Positions 46,497 through 59,658 of a stretch of DNA of 64,000 nt are shown here, piece after piece. Made by a program: the position numbers and the translations under genes. The notes under the pieces are model-generated. The model saw only the letters and a program-made list of their open reading frames with translations. It had not been told where the DNA came from and made no database searches. This stretch comes from Artocarpus heterophyllus. Taxonomy: Eukaryota > Streptophyta > Magnoliopsida > Rosales > Moraceae. The stretch is taken from positions 19,698,631 through 19,762,630 of the forward strand of contig CM046342.1 of NCBI GenBank assembly GCA_025403435.1, read 5' to 3'. Numbering within the stretch: position 1 is the first letter of the stretch; the number at the start of each line of letters is the position of its first letter.

Positions 46497-47655
46497 GGGA
46501 AAATACCTTAAAAAAAAACACACCCTTTGTGTTTTGTCAAAATACCACTTTTGCCCATCTTATTATTAAAATGTCTAAAACACCCCTTTTGTTTTACCAA
46601 AGTACCATTTTGTCCTTCTTATTATTAAAATGCCAAAACACCTCATGTGTTTTCGTGGTCATAGTTAAAATATCCTCAAAGCAATTAATTTTTAAAAATT
46701 CTTAGATTATCCTATGCAATATATATTAAATTAAAAGGTTATTTTGTATATGTATGTTTTTGTTTCCAAGGAATTTTTTTATTTTTTATTACTTTTTAAA
46801 AAACTAAAATTATCCTTTTTAATCTTTACTAAATATAATTTAAAAGATTATTAAACTAAAATACTAAATAAAATCAATCTTAAAAAGTTAGAACTATCAA
46901 AGTAATTGAAGTATTTGCTTAAGTAAAATATTTATAGGGTTAATTACATAGTTATACCTCCTAATTTTAACTATGTTTTAATTTATCCTTTTATTTTTAG
47001 AAACTACAAAAGTACTTTGAATTTAACAAGTTTATTTCAATTTTATCCCTATGAATAAAAAAATTTAGGCAAAACAACATAATTACTTTTGAACAATATG
47101 AAATATATTTTTATAATTTAAAAAACATAAAAAACCTAAAAAAATCAAATTTCAAAAAAAAAGATAGCTAGTTTTATGCTTTTTTAGATGTTTAAATATT
47201 TCTTTTAAAAATTTTCTCAAGAAAAAATATTTCAAAAATAAATTCAGTCTAATTAAGAATATCTTTGTCTTTTCTCCATTTTTTTTAGCAACAAAGTTGG
47301 TAAGAGATAAAATTGAATCATGGTTTTCAAATTCAAAGGATACATTTGTAGTTTTTAAAAACAGAAGGATAAATTAAGAGATAGTTAAAACCAAAAGATA
47401 TAGTTTTATAATTAGCTCAATATTAATTTGAACCTTTTGAATAACTTTTTCTTTAATTGTTAGGTCAAGTTATATTTTGAATAACATTTAATATATATGA
47501 AAAATAATAATCTTAGAATTTTTAAGAAATTAATTGCTTCAAGGGTATTTTGAGTATGATTTTGAAAACACAAGGGGTGTTTTAGGCATTTTAATAATAA
47601 GAGGAGCAAAAATGGTATTTGACAAAACAAAGAAGGTGTTTAAGGTAATTTTTAT
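46497..47655. mobile_element. Long-TIR MITE family 2, interrupted copy
   Basis: The left arm (46497-46735) and right arm (about 47478-47655) are imperfect inverted repeats of close to 190 bp, e.g. AAAATACCTTAAAAAAAAAC against its complement near 47640, and GCCCATCTTATTATTAAAATG against CATTTTAATAATAAGAGGAG. The middle is occupied by the Mutator-type MITE at 46937-47418. The right edge is only about 27 bp from the start of copia D. Confidence 0.75.
46937..47418. mobile_element. Mutator-type MITE, copy 2 (482 bp)
   Basis: Starts GGGTTAATTACATAGTTATACC and ends, in reverse, GAGCTAATTATAAAACTATA, with about 85 bp of imperfect TIR. It is homologous along its length to 7254-7698. The flanks AATATTTAT (left) and AATATTAAT (right) match at 8 of 9 bases, a plausible decayed target duplication, though the left edge is then offset by one base. 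Confidence 0.78.
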
Positions 47656-47681
47656 ATTTTTAGATTTGGTGTATTTCAAAA

Positions 47682-49608
47682 TGTTAGACATGTATGCCAT
47701 AAGGAGTAAAAATATAATATGCTTTTGGAGACATTTTTATCAATAAAGAGTTTATTTATTATTCATATACCAAATTGTTGTCCTCTTTATGTTCATATTT
47801 GTTGAATGTATGATAAGCAAACAAAAGTTTGAGACTGTCAGTCTAAGCCTTTTGAATCAAGCATATGATGGGCAGATTATGTGGAAGACATGATTCTATA
47901 GGTGACGGTCTAAATCATAAGATCCGCAATCAAAGGAATAAAGTTTGGTGTTTTATTTATGCAAAGATTATTATGTTGTCTATATCCCTAACAAGAGATG
48001 GTTTGTCTTAGCCATCGGAGGTGGACTCTGCGAATAGAAACATTGGTGCATTGTCATAGGTGATGATGCATTGAATCGGGGCATAAAGTGTAATTGAATT
48101 GGATTAATAATTCTGTGTCGGCAAATCAATTCATAATAGACAATCATATGTGTTGTATCTTAATCCTAAGATGAATAGTGGGGCTGTTGTCATGACTTAT
48201 GTCTTTTGACGTGCCAAAGGGTAACATCCATATTTTATGATGGTATGCATACAAGTACATTGGAGACATGACTTTTGATAGCGTAGACTTGTTATTCATA
48301 GATACGGCATCTATAACTCCTCTTTAGGAGTCGATGATATCCTCTTATATACGTTATCTTGTAATTGAAAAACTGCAGTGCTCAACCATTTGGATACATA
48401 GGTGTAACCGAATGGTATACTATCTTTGGATAGTAAGTTTTTCGATGGTGAGATAATGGAACGTAAGAGAAAAATAATCAAAAGGTAAGATAGAATATAT
48501 CCTTCAGCCGATTATGAATAATCCTATGGGGATACGACACATTATGATATGTCATGGAGACTTTCTATTTGGGCTTCATAATTCTATGTAGTTTGAGAGT
48601 ATAGTTCTAAGCTTTTAGTGGAGTAGCATAAGAGTTGATAATTATGAAATGTATATCTGAGATATTAGGTTTCATAATTATCTTGAACTATATAGGTCCA
48701 TCAGATCCCCTTTGCTAGCTCATAATAAATCTTGTAATGATACAACATGCTTTTCTAATAAATTGGTGACTTTTGTTAAATAATTTGATTGGCTGAAATT
48801 TGATAGGATCAGATAATTCTTGTCTGTTTATCGGTTGAATTAATTTTGTAAAAAGTCAATTCAAGATAAACTTGCTAAATTATTGAGAATATTTATTTTC
48901 CTATAGATTATCTAGATATTGTTGTTTGAATTAGATAATTTTTTATTGGATTATTTGAATTAAAATTGAGGCTTTATCCAAAGATTCTTGAGTGGGAAAG
49001 AAAAGACAAAGATCATTTATCATAAGTTTGACAAGCCAGTCTTCAAGTTTGGCCTGCCAATGAAGTTAGTTTGGCAGGCTGGCAGGCCGATCTACTATTT
49101 CGGTGACCGAACGATAATCTGATAATGCATTTTTACACGATTTTATCAGATATTGATCCAGATTCAAATTTTTGGGGCCTTATTTGATCCTGGGCCCAAC
49201 CTCTATAAATGAGGAGTGAGACTTATAATTTATTTAGATCAGTTAAGTGATCAAGAGTGAGCACTTTATACTATGAGTCTTTGTAACTTCCCTTAAGAGC
49301 TAATGTTCTTAAATCACAAACCTTAGTTTTGGGTATCTCTCAATTGATTGGAAGGAGAGTCATCGAAGAAAGGTTGTACGAGGTGTGCCCACACATACTC
49401 CAATCATGGATAGAAAATAGCAAAGAAGATTAGTTAGTTGAGGCTCTTCTAGAACGTTTTTCTCTTCACAGATTGTAGGAGCTCTTCAGCATTAAAAGGT
49501 TAGTAAGATCTGGCTAATTTATGCATATAGTGTGTCAAACTTGTGTTTTGAAAAATACTCTGGCATAAATTTTTTTTTTAATTTCTAGTGCATACTATTT
49601 TTCCAACA
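47682..49608 (+). repeat. Copia D: 5' LTR (1927 bp)
   Basis: TGTTAGACATG ... TTTTTCCAACA. It shares with the D 3' LTR diagnostic variants such as ATTCATATACCAA[A/G]TTGTTGTCC and GAATCA[A/G]GCATATGATGG. TATA box TATAAATG at 49204-49211. Confidence 0.9.
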
Positions 49609-49610
49609 AT

Positions 49611-49622
49611 TGATATCAGAGA
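49611..49622 (+). other. Copia D: decayed primer-binding site
   Basis: TGATATCAGAGA, two substitutions from the canonical TGGTATCAGAGC. Confidence 0.75.
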
Positions 49623-50023
49623 CATGGTTTTTACATAAATTTACGAGTTTGTGATTATGCTATATGTATAAACTATGTGATCTTGATCTCTTCTATACTT
49701 GAATTTATTTTTTAGAGAGTTAGCACTTTAGGGTTTCTATATATTTATGTTGTCATTGAATTATATAGTGAATATTTATTAATTAATTATGGTTGATTAA
49801 ATTATTATTTAATTAATTATTAATTAATTAATTTATGTTGTTATGGTTCCTTAAAGGCTAGAATCTGTATCTAGGTTTTTCATGTAATTAGATGGTGGTC
49901 TATCATCATCATCTAGGAATTATTATTTAATTTTAAATTTGTAAGAATTTTGTAATTAAATAATTATTCAAAGAAGATAGATCTAGAAGACAGATCTAGA
50001 AGATGGATGATAGCATTTCATAG

Positions 50024-51313
50024 GTATTTCTTGAGTCTCTAATTTTATGTTTTTGAATTGTTGAAAATAAGATTGAAAAACTACATAAAAATTGTATTTT
50101 TTTGGAAATAGTGATATCTGCTACGTTAGCAGGCTGAACCCTCAAGTCTGGCAGGCTGATGGTCGCAGTTCGATAGGCCATACGTTTGGGATCGACAGGC
50201 CATCCGCAGGCTAGAATTCTGACCGTCCTGGTTGCAGGCTGAACTTTCATCTTTGGCAAGCCGATCTGTCATGACTAGTAGGCCAAACTGTGAAGTTTGG
50301 CAGGGCGAAGAGTCATGACCGGTAGGCCGACTGTATAAATCAGCATGCCGGTAGAAAGTTGTGAAATTTTTTTTAGAAAAGGTGCAATTTCTTGGTACAG
50401 TTTTGATCTTATTTTTGGGACAATTCTAAGAAACATTAAATTTGGATATGAGAGGAAATATGGAGTATTCGATCTATGCAGGATTGAAGACTTGAAGTTG
50501 CAAAATACATGAAGAAGGATACAATTTGAAGATTCAAGAAAGAAGAATCGGTAATATGTTTCGCTTTATCTCTTGTAATCTTTATTTTCTGTACTCTAGG
50601 GTGGGACCATAATATTACAGCTATTTATTATTATTTTGCTTGTAGCTTTGCATGATTGTTTTACTTGTTTGCATTATAATATAATTTGTCATGTATGTTG
50701 ATAACATATCATTTAGAATAGGGAGGGCCACTCATTAAAAATTATTCATGCATGTTCTTAAAATAAAACCTTGATTTCAAAAGATTGAGTGGGAGAAAGT
50801 TTTCGAAGAGAGGACTTTTGGCCTCCATCATTGGTCCATAGGTAGCATATAGTGGTTCCAACCCCTAGGAAGGGACTTCATCATGTACCAGGTTTCTCTA
50901 AGAGGATAAGGTATTTTAGCATAATTTATCATTATAGACCCCTAAGTGGTGATTATAAATCATGGATAAAATATTAAAACGATGGTATACACTCATGTTG
51001 ATTTTATTATTAACCTACCCTGGGCGCTCTATTAATAAAATTAATGGTCACATAAATGATTATTAATATATGCTGGATCATGCGGGTCTTGGATGGCATA
51101 TATTAATTAGGAGGGGATCCGTGTTCCTAATTTAATTTGGCAAGTCTTCCTTAGGCGGCTTGTTAAATTTTGAGTTGGGAATTATCGTTGTAAGCTTGTG
51201 ATATTTTCAAGGTTTTGACACACAAACACATTATATGTTTTACATGATTGTGTTATCTTACTAAAATATTATGGTACATTTACTTATGTTTAGTATATGG
51301 TTCTTTATTGTAG
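50024..51313 (+). other. Copia D: putative leader intron
   Basis: TTTCATAG|GTATTT donor and TTTATTGTAG acceptor, positionally equivalent to those in A, C and E. Confidence 0.4.
50117..50352 (+). repeat. Copia D: leader hairpin array (decayed)
   Basis: Units such as GGCAGGCTGATGG, TCGACAGGCCATCC and GGTAGGCCGAC; many units have lost one arm through C-to-T or G-to-A changes. Confidence 0.7.
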
Positions 51314-51320
51314 ATTAAAA

Positions 51321-52223
51321 ATGTCTAAAAATGCTTTATCTTTGATACTTTACAAAAATCAATTAACCGATGAGAACTATAATCATTGGAAATGAAACTT
51401 GAACATCGTCATATCCTATGAGAAACTTAAATTTGTCTTGACAACTCCATGTCTTCCAAGCTTACGGGAGATTCCACTAATGAGCAAATCTAAGCATATG
51501 ATCACTAGAAGGATGCTAATGATCAGGCCTACTGTTATGTTATGGCCAACATGAATAACGTGTTGTAGGCTCGACATGAAGATTTATAAGACTGCTAGGC
51601 AAATCTTGGATAATCTTGAAGACATGTTTGGAGGCCAGGTCCTAACAAAACAGCAAGGGGCTATTCAAAAACTTGTAAACTGCAAACAGAGACCGGGGAC
51701 ATCTGTAAAAGAGCAAATGATGTTGGTCATGGGTTACCTTGCTAAGGCTCAAACCAATTGAGCTGACATTGATGCATAGGCATAGATGACTATGATTTTT
51801 AAGACTCTCTCTAAGGAGTTTATCCTGTCTAGAGCCGCATTTAATTTGAGCAATAAACGGGATATGACCTTAACTGAGTTAATGAATCAATTATAGGAGT
51901 TTGAAAGTCTAATAAGGGAATCTCCTACAGGTTGTGAGTTTAACTTAGCTGCATCTGGTTTCAATCCCAACCACAAAATGGAAAGAAGCAACGGGCTAAG
52001 AACAAGAAGTTTTATATTCCTGTAAATGGCAAGAACAAGAAGAAGAAAAGAAGAACCCAAAGAAGCACAAAAGCTTTTTTCGCAAGAAGGTCAGGCATAT
52101 AAAGAAGAATTACAAGGACTTCCTTTCCTGAGAAGGTAGGTGTGATCTTCTGGTTGTTGAAACTTGTTTGGTGGAGGAATCCAGTGACACTTGGGTCATA
52201 GATTCCAGAGCAACTAATCATGT
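51321..52223 (+). pseudogene. Copia D: gag relic
   Basis: ATG at 51321 (MSKNALS-like). A TGA at 51393-51395 sits at the codon after TGGAAA, the same place as in E (58544-58546). A further open piece at 51576-51761 reads the ILDNLEDMFGG and KQRPGTSVKEQMMLVMGYL segments. The zinc-knuckle region near 52070-52110 is corrupted (CCHC not readable), and the protease start near 52190-52215 reads VIDSRATNHV, so DSG has become DSR. Confidence 0.85.
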
Positions 52224-53060
52224 TTGTGTTTCTCTGTGGGGTTTAAAGAAACAAAAAGTTTGCTAAATGCAGACTTCATGCTTCGGATGGGCGATGGATC
52301 CTTGGTGTTGGCTGAAGAAGTAGGAGACATCCATCTTTACTTTGATAATTATAGGAGTTTATTTTTGCGAGATCGTTGTTATGTTCCTAAACTTAAAAAG
52401 AATTTAATTTCTACAGCTTGCTTATTTGAAGACTCTTATATAGTTTATTTTAGTAATAAAGTGGTGATTCGTAAAATAAATCTTTTATCTATGATGGATG
52501 GATGCAAAATAATCTATATTTTATCAAACCTAATATGGACTTACTGCTGCATATTTTGGTTAATAATAATAACTCTAAAAGACTTAAAACATCTCACTCT
52601 AATAAGACTTATCTTTGGCATTTGCGACTAGGTCATATTAACCTAAATAGGATTCAAAGGTTGGTAAAGGATGGACCTTTAAATCACTGAAAGGTGGAAT
52701 CTCTACCACAATGTGAAACGTGTTTTGAGGGTAAAATGACCAAAAGACCATTTGGGTCTAAAGGCATTTCGATCCTATCGAAGTGGTGAATACCTTTCTG
52801 ATGAGTTCTTGGGACACTTATTAGAAAATGCGATTTTATCCCATTTGACTACGCCGGGCACTACACAGCAGAATGAAGTAGCTGAGAGAAGCAATAGGAC
52901 TTTGTTGTACATGGTCAGGTTCATAATGTGTTATTCAACATTGCCTTTATCCTTTTGGGGATATGCACTACAAACCGCATGTTATCTTTTAACAATGTGC
53001 CTTCAAAATCAATTCCTAAAACTCCTCACGAGTTGTGGATTTAGAAAAAGATATCCTTAA
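52224..53060 (+). pseudogene. Copia D: protease-integrase relic with internal deletion
   Basis: 52224-52631 covers the protease-to-pre-integrase linker. 52502-52690 gives LWHLRLGHINLNRIQRL. At about 52757 the sequence jumps from the PFGSK equivalent to the SDRGGEY equivalent, deleting about 216 bp that in C encode HSDVCGP through the middle of the integrase core. The join lies in a shared AAGGCA/AAGGGCA. 52752-53060 then reads SGEYLSDEFLGHLLENAIL and the AERSNRTLL block. Confidence 0.87.
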
Positions 53061-54792
53061 ATCATATTCGTATATGAGGATGTCCAACTCATGTCCTGTT
53101 TAAAGAAGCAAATAAGTTGGAAGCACGTTTGGAAGTTTGTGTATTTGTAAGATATCCAAAAGGGACAAAAGGGAGTTATTTTTATAACCCAAAGGAACAT
53201 AAAGTCGTGGTTCCAACTAATGCAACTTTCCTTGAGGAAAGTTACATGGACGACTTTAAGCCTCGAAGCAAAATGGTGCTTGAGGAGTTGGCGAGTGATT
53301 CGATCACTTCGGGGGTTCTGAATGAAACCGTTCCAACAAGTGTAGAAAAACCAACCAAACCCGAACAACAACCTAAGCAGCTTCGGCATAATGGGAGGAT
53401 CGGGCGTCAACCCGAGAGGTATATGTTCAATGGTAAGGCCTTCTTGGCTAAACCAGTTGAACATGACAGGGATCCTTACACTTATGAAAAGGCTATGGAA
53501 GATGTTGATTCAAAACTCTAGACAGAGGCCATGAACACAGAGATGAAGTCTTTGAAGACTAATCGATTCTGGGAGCTTGTAGATCTTTCCAAAGGGGTAA
53601 AATCTATAGGGTGTAAGTGGATCTATAAGCGGAAGGGAAGAGTGGTTGGAAAAGTCAAAACCTATAAGGCTAGACTGATAGCTAAGGGATATACGCAAAA
53701 GGAAGGAATTGATTACGAGGAAACATTTTCGCCTGTAGTCACTCTTAAGTCTATCCGCATTCTCTTGCCCATAGCTGTCGCTCTCGACTATGAGATTTGG
53801 CAGATGGATGTCAAGACGGCCTTTCTAAATGACTATGATGATGAGTCCATTTATATGGAATAGCTAGATGGGTTCAAGGCTAAGGGACAAGAGGGTAAGG
53901 TTTGTAAGCTACTAAAGTCAATATATGGACTTAAGCAAACTTCCTGTTCTTAGAACATAAGCTTTGATTAAGTGATCAAGACTTATGGATTCACACAAAA
54001 TGTGGACAAACCATGTGTTTACAAACACATTAAGGATGGGAAGGTGGTTTTTCTACTGCTATATGTAGATGAAATTTTGCTAATTGGCAATGACGTTGGG
54101 GCATTGTCATTGGTCAAATTTTGGTTGACCAAGCAGTTTGACATGAAAGACTTGGGTGAAGCTAATTTTGTTCTCGGTATTTAGATTTTTTGGGATAGGA
54201 AGAACAAGATAATAGCTTTATCCTAAGCGGGCTATATAGATAAAATTCTCAAAATGTATGCAATGTAGGATTCCAAGAAAAGTGGGCAACTATCTAGGTC
54301 TGGAATTAATCTTTCTAAGAAAGACTCTCCAAAGTTTGGTGAAGAAAGAGAATACATGAGAAGGTGCCTTATGCTTTGGTAGTAGGTAGTCTCATATATG
54401 CCATGCTTTGCACACCACTGGATATTAGTTATGCAGTCGGGATAGTAAGTCGATTTTAGTAGGATCCAGGGCCTAACCATTGGGTTACAGTCAAGCAAAT
54501 TTTCAAGTATTTGAGAAGGACTCGAGGGCATATGCTTGTGTATTCGGGTGACGATTTAACACCTTTAGGATACATGGATTAGGATTTCTAATCCTGTCTG
54601 GATTCGAGAAGATCGACTACTGGTTTTGTGTTTACTCTAGGCGACGGTTCCATTGTATGGAGAAGTGTCAAGCAAGGTTGCACTTCGGATTCAACGATGG
54701 AGGCCAAGTATATGGCAGCTAGTGATGCTTCAAAAGAAGTAGTGTGGCTTTGTAAGTTCCTTGGGGATCTTGAGATAGTTCCTGGTATAGAT
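53061..54792 (+). pseudogene. Copia D: RT and RNase H relic
   Basis: 53117-53521 is the integrase C-terminus and linker. 53531-53863 holds RT blocks [28 protein letters not shown] and [15 protein letters not shown]. 53972-54184 holds the catalytic region, where YVDD reads YVDE. RNase H from 54200 has many stops. At 54792 the frame is cut by element E and resumes at 60823. Confidence 0.88.
54788..54792 (+). other. Target site duplication of copia E (left copy)
   Basis: TAGAT here against TGGAT at 60823-60827, four of five bases. The joined flank reads like the uninterrupted RNase H of C (GGTATGGATAAAG). Confidence 0.75.
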
Positions 54793-56779
54793 TGTTAGAC
54801 ATATATGCCCTAAGGAGTAAAAATGTAATAAGTTTTTGGAGACATTTTTATCAATAAAGAATTTATTTATTGTTTATATACCAAATCTTGTCCTCTTTAC
54901 GTTCATATTGGCTGAATGTATGTTAAGCAAACAAAAGTCTGAGGCTATCGGTCTAACCATTAAGAATTGGGCAAATGATAGATAGATTATGCGGAAAACA
55001 CGATTCTTAAGGTGACGGTCTAAATCATAAGATCTGCAATCGAGGGAATAAAGTTGGGTGCTTTCTTCATGTAAAGATTGTTATGTTGTCTATATCCCTA
55101 TTAGGAGATGGTTTGTCTTGACCATCGAAGGTGGACTCCATGAATAGAGACATTGGCACATTGTCATAGGTGATGATGTGTTGGATCGGGACAAAAAGTG
55201 AATTAATTTGGATTAATAATTCTGTCATGGCAAATCGATTCACTTTACACAATCATTTGTATTGTATCTTAATCCTGAGATGAATAGTGGGCCCATTATC
55301 TTGACTTATGTCTTTTGATGTACCAAAGAATGACACCCACATCTTAATAGTGGTATGCATGCCGGTACGTTGGAGGCATGACTCTTGATAGCGTAGACCT
55401 GTTATTCATAGATATGAAATCCATAGCTCCTCTTCAGGAGTAGTGATATCCTCTTATATGCTTTATCTTGTAATTGGAAAACTAGAGCGCTTAACCATTT
55501 CGATTCATAGGCGTAACCGAATGGTATACTGTCTTTGGATGGTAAGTTTTTCGATAGTAAGATAATGGAACGTAAGATAAAATAATCGACAAGGTAAGAC
55601 AAAACTTGTCCTTAAGCCCATTATGGAAAATCCCATGGGGATACGATATACTTGATATGTCATGGAGACTAAGCTATACGGGCTTCGTAATTCTATGTAG
55701 TTTGAGAGTACAGCTCCAAGCTTTTAGTGGAGTAGCATTGGAGTTGATAATTACAAAATGTATATCTGGGATATTGGGTTTCGTAATTATCAGGAGCTTG
55801 AACTACATAGGTCCATTTGGTCCCCTTTGCTAGCTCACAACATCATGTAACGCTATGGCGTGCTTTTCCAATAATCGATCACTTATGTCAGATTTAGTAG
55901 ATTGGTTGAAATTTGAAAGAATTAAATAATTCATGTCTCTTTATCGGTTGAATTAATTTTATGACAAAATTAATTCAAGATAAACTTGTTGAATTATTGG
56001 GATCGGATAATTCTTGTCTATTTATCGATTGATTTTATTTTTGAATAAATTAGATCAAGATAAAGTTGTAGAATTATTAGGAATTCATTTATTTTCCTAG
56101 AGATTATCTAGATAAAGTTGTTTTAATTAGATAACTTCTCTATTGGGTTATTTGAATTAAAACTGAAACTTTATCCTATAGAATGTCGGGTAGAAAAATA
56201 AAAGATTCGCTGAGATTTTTTTCGGCAGTTCGGCATGCCAATCCTCAAGTTCGGCCTGCCGATGCACGAAGAAAAAGATCACGCATTTTACGCGGATTTT
56301 ATCAAATATTGATCCAAATTTGATTTTGATTCAAATTTTTAAGACCTAATCTGATAAGGACTAACCCTAGACCCAACCTCTATAAATAGGGAGTAAGTCA
56401 CATAAGTTATTTAGATCAATTGAAAGATTAAGAGTGATACTCTGCTGGTGAGAATCTGAAACTCCCTAAGAGCTCTTGTTTACAAATCACAAACAGTAGC
56501 TTTGGGTTCTCTTAATTGGTTGGAAGGAGAGTCACCTGGAGGAAGAGCTGTATGTGTGAGCCCACACTCACTCCGATCATAGATAGAGAATAGCAAAGAA
56601 GACCAGTTGGTTGAGGCTCTTCTAGAACGTTACTTCTCTTCACAGATTACGGGAGTTCTTCAGCATTCAAAGGTTAGTAAGATCTGGTTAATTTATGCAT
56701 ATAGCATGCCAAACTTATGTTTTGGAAAATACTTTTATATAAAATTTTAAAATTTTGTTGCGTGCTATTTTTTTCAACA
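54793..56779 (+). repeat. Copia E: 5' LTR (1987 bp)
   Basis: TGTTAGACATA ... TTTTCAACA. TATAAATA at 56381-56388 in a CCTCTATAAATAGGGAG context that differs from the A/C subfamily. Confidence 0.93.
56381..56388 (+). promoter_or_regulatory. Copia E LTR TATA box
   Basis: TATAAATA; equivalents at 60425-60432 (E 3' LTR) and 62808-62815 (D 3' LTR). Confidence 0.65.
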
Positions 56780-56781
56780 AT

Positions 56782-56793
56782 TGGCATCAGAGC
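56782..56793 (+). other. Copia E: primer-binding site
   Basis: TGGCATCAGAGC, one base from the initiator Met-tRNA complement. Confidence 0.85.
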
Positions 56794-57180
56794 CATGGTT
56801 TTTACATACATTTACAAGTTTGTGATCATACTATATGTATAAATTTTGTGATATTAATCTCTCCTATGCTTGAATTTAATTTTATATAGAGTTGGCACTT
56901 TAGGTTTCTATATTATTTTATGTTGTCATGGACTATGTGGTGAATGTTTATTAAATAATTGTGGTTGATTAAATGGTTATTTAATTAATTTTTACCCATT
57001 ATGGTTCCTTAGAGGTTAAAATGTGTATCTTGGTTTTTCATGTAATTAGATGGCGGACTATCATCTGCATCTAGGAATTATTATTTAATTTTAAACTTGT
57101 CAGAATTTTGTAATTAAATAATCATTTGGAAAAGACGGATCTAGAAGGCGGATCTAGAAGATGGATGATGACGCTCCCAG

Positions 57181-58464
57181 GTATTTCCTAAATCTCTAAT
57201 TTTATGTTTTTGAATTGTTAAAAATAAAATTGATGAATTACACTAAAAATTGTATTTTCTGGAAAGGATGATTTTTGCTCGGTTGGCATGCGAAACCATC
57301 CAGTTCGGTAGGCTAATGGTCGCAAATCGGTAGGATAGACATGAGGTTTGGCAGGCCAATAGTAGGGCAAAAATCAGGTGGCCCTAGCGGCAGGCCAAAC
57401 TTTTAGTTTGGCAGGCCAATCTATCATGAATCGGCAGGCCGATTTGTGAAGATCGGTAGGCCGATGGGTCACGACTGGCTGGCCGATCACACAGATCGGC
57501 TTGTTGGTAGAGAGTTGAAATTTTCTCCAGAAAAGGTGTAGTTTTTCAATGCAGTTTTAATTTTATTTTTGGGACAATTCTGAGAGACATTAAATTTGTA
57601 TATGACCGAAAATATGAAGTATTTGATTCATATAGGATTGAAGACTTGAAGATGGACATTACATGATGAGGGATACAACTAGAGAATTCAAGGATGAAGA
57701 GTTGATAATATGTTTCGATTATTCTCTTGTAATCTTTGTTTTCTATTCTCTAGAGTGGAACCATAATATTACGGTTATTATTATTTTGCTTGTAGCTTTG
57801 CTTGATTGCCTTGCTTGTCTTCATTATAATATGATTTGCCATGTATATTGATAACATGTCATATAGAATAGGGAGTGCCGCTCATATTAAAATTATTCAT
57901 GCATGTCTCTTAAAATAAAACCTTGATCTCAAAAGATTGAGTGGGAGAAGGTTTTCGAAGAGAAGACCTATGGCCTCCATCGTTGGTCCATAGGAAGAAC
58001 ATGGTGGTCCCGACCCCTAGGAATGGATTTCTATCATGTACCAGATTGAATCTCTGAGAGGATAAGGTATTTTAGCATGATTATAGCTGCGCACCCCTAG
58101 GTGGTGATTATAAATCATGAATAAAATATTGAAATGATGGTTATACACTAATTTTATTATTAACCTCCCCTAGGAGCTCTATTAATAGAATTAATGGCCA
58201 AAGAAATGATTATTAATATATGCTGGATCATACGGGTCATGGATGGCATTTATTAATCAAGAGGGGATCCATGTTCCTGATTGAATTTGGCATGACTCCA
58301 CTAGGAGCTTGTTGAATTCTGAGTTAGGAATTATCGTTTTAAGATTGTGATATTTTTAAGGTTTTGACACATAAACACATATGTATATTTTTACATGATT
58401 GTGTTATCTTACTAAATTATTATTGTATGTTTGCTTATGTTTGGCATATGATTATTTATTGTAG
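57181..58464 (+). other. Copia E: putative leader intron
   Basis: CTCCCAG|GTATTT donor and TTTATTGTAG acceptor eight bases before the gag ATG, as in A, C and D. Confidence 0.42.
57279..57511 (+). repeat. Copia E: leader hairpin array
   Basis: About ten units, the best preserved being ATCGGCAGGCCGAT near 57430; others are partly decayed. Confidence 0.8.
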
Positions 58465-58471
58465 ATTAAAA

Positions 58472-59658
58472 ATGTCTAAAAACACTTTATCTTCGATACT
58501 TGACAAAAACCTATTAACCGGAGAGAATTATAATGATTGGAAATGAAACCTGGATATCGTCCTCTCCGTTGAGAAACTGAAATTTGTGCTGACAACTCCT
58601 TGTCCTCCCGAGCCTACGGGAGACTCCACTAATGAGCAATTTGAAGTGTACGATCGCTGGAAAGATGCAAATGATCAGGCTTGCTGCTATGTTATGGCCA
58701 GCATGAATAACATGTTGCAGGCTCAACATGAAGATTATAAGACTGCAAAGCAGATCTTGGATAATCTTGAAGACATGTTTGGAGGCCAGGCTATAACAAA
58801 GCGGCAAGGGGTGCTTCAGAAAGTTCCTAACTGTAAGTAGAGGCTGGGGACATCGGTAAAGGAGCACATGATGTTACTCATGGGTTACCTCATTGACGCT
58901 CAAACCAATGGAGCCGACATTGTTGCTGAAACTCAGATGACAATGGTCTTTAAGACTCTGTCAAAGGAATTTATTTCGTTTAGAGCTACATTTAATTTGA
59001 GCAATAAGCGAGATATGTCCTTAATAGAATTAATGAAACAGTTACAAGAGTTTGAACTACTAATCAGAGAGTCTCCTGCCGATGGAAAGGCTAATTTGGT
59101 TGCTGCTTTTGGTTCCAATCCCAACTTTGGGAATGGAAAGAAGTAACAGGCCAAAAATGGGAAGTCTTCTATTCCTGCTAGCACCAAGAGCAAGAAAAAG
59201 AAGAAGAAGAACCCAAAGAAATTTAAGTGCTTCTTCTGCGAGAAGGTCGAGTACATAAAGAAGCATTGCAAGGACTTCCTTTCCAAATGAGGTAGGTGTG
59301 ATCGTTTGTATTTAGAAACTTGTTTGGTTGAGGAATCCAGTGACATTTGGGTCATAGATTCTGGTGCAACTAATCATGTTTGTGTTTCTCTACAGGGGTT
59401 CAAAGAAGCGAGAAGTGTGCTACATGAAGACTTCATGCTTTGGATGGGCGATGTATCCTTGGTCTTATTGGAAGCAGTGGGAGACGTCCATCTTCACTTT
59501 GATGATTATAGGAATTTAATTTTGCGATATTGTTTTTATGTTCCTAAATTTAAAAGGAATTTAATTTCTATAGCTTGTTTATTTAACGACTCATATTTGG
59601 TTTCTTTTAATGACAAAGTGGTAATTTGTAAAAAGAAATCTTTTATCTATTCTAGATG
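58472..59658 (+). pseudogene. Copia E: gag, zinc knuckle and protease relic
   Basis: ATG at 58472. Stops: TGA 58544-58546 (shared with D), TAG in the NCK*RLGTS region near 58838, a TAA near 59144 and a TGA near 59288. Open pieces 58586-58840, 58868-59146 and 59306-59689 carry ILDNLEDMFGG, FISFRATFNLSNKRDMSLIE and an intact protease motif VIDSGATNHV. The knuckle reads CFFCEKVEYIKKHC, with the conserved Gly and His lost. The last residues of 59306-59689 come from fused LTR sequence. Confidence 0.88.
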
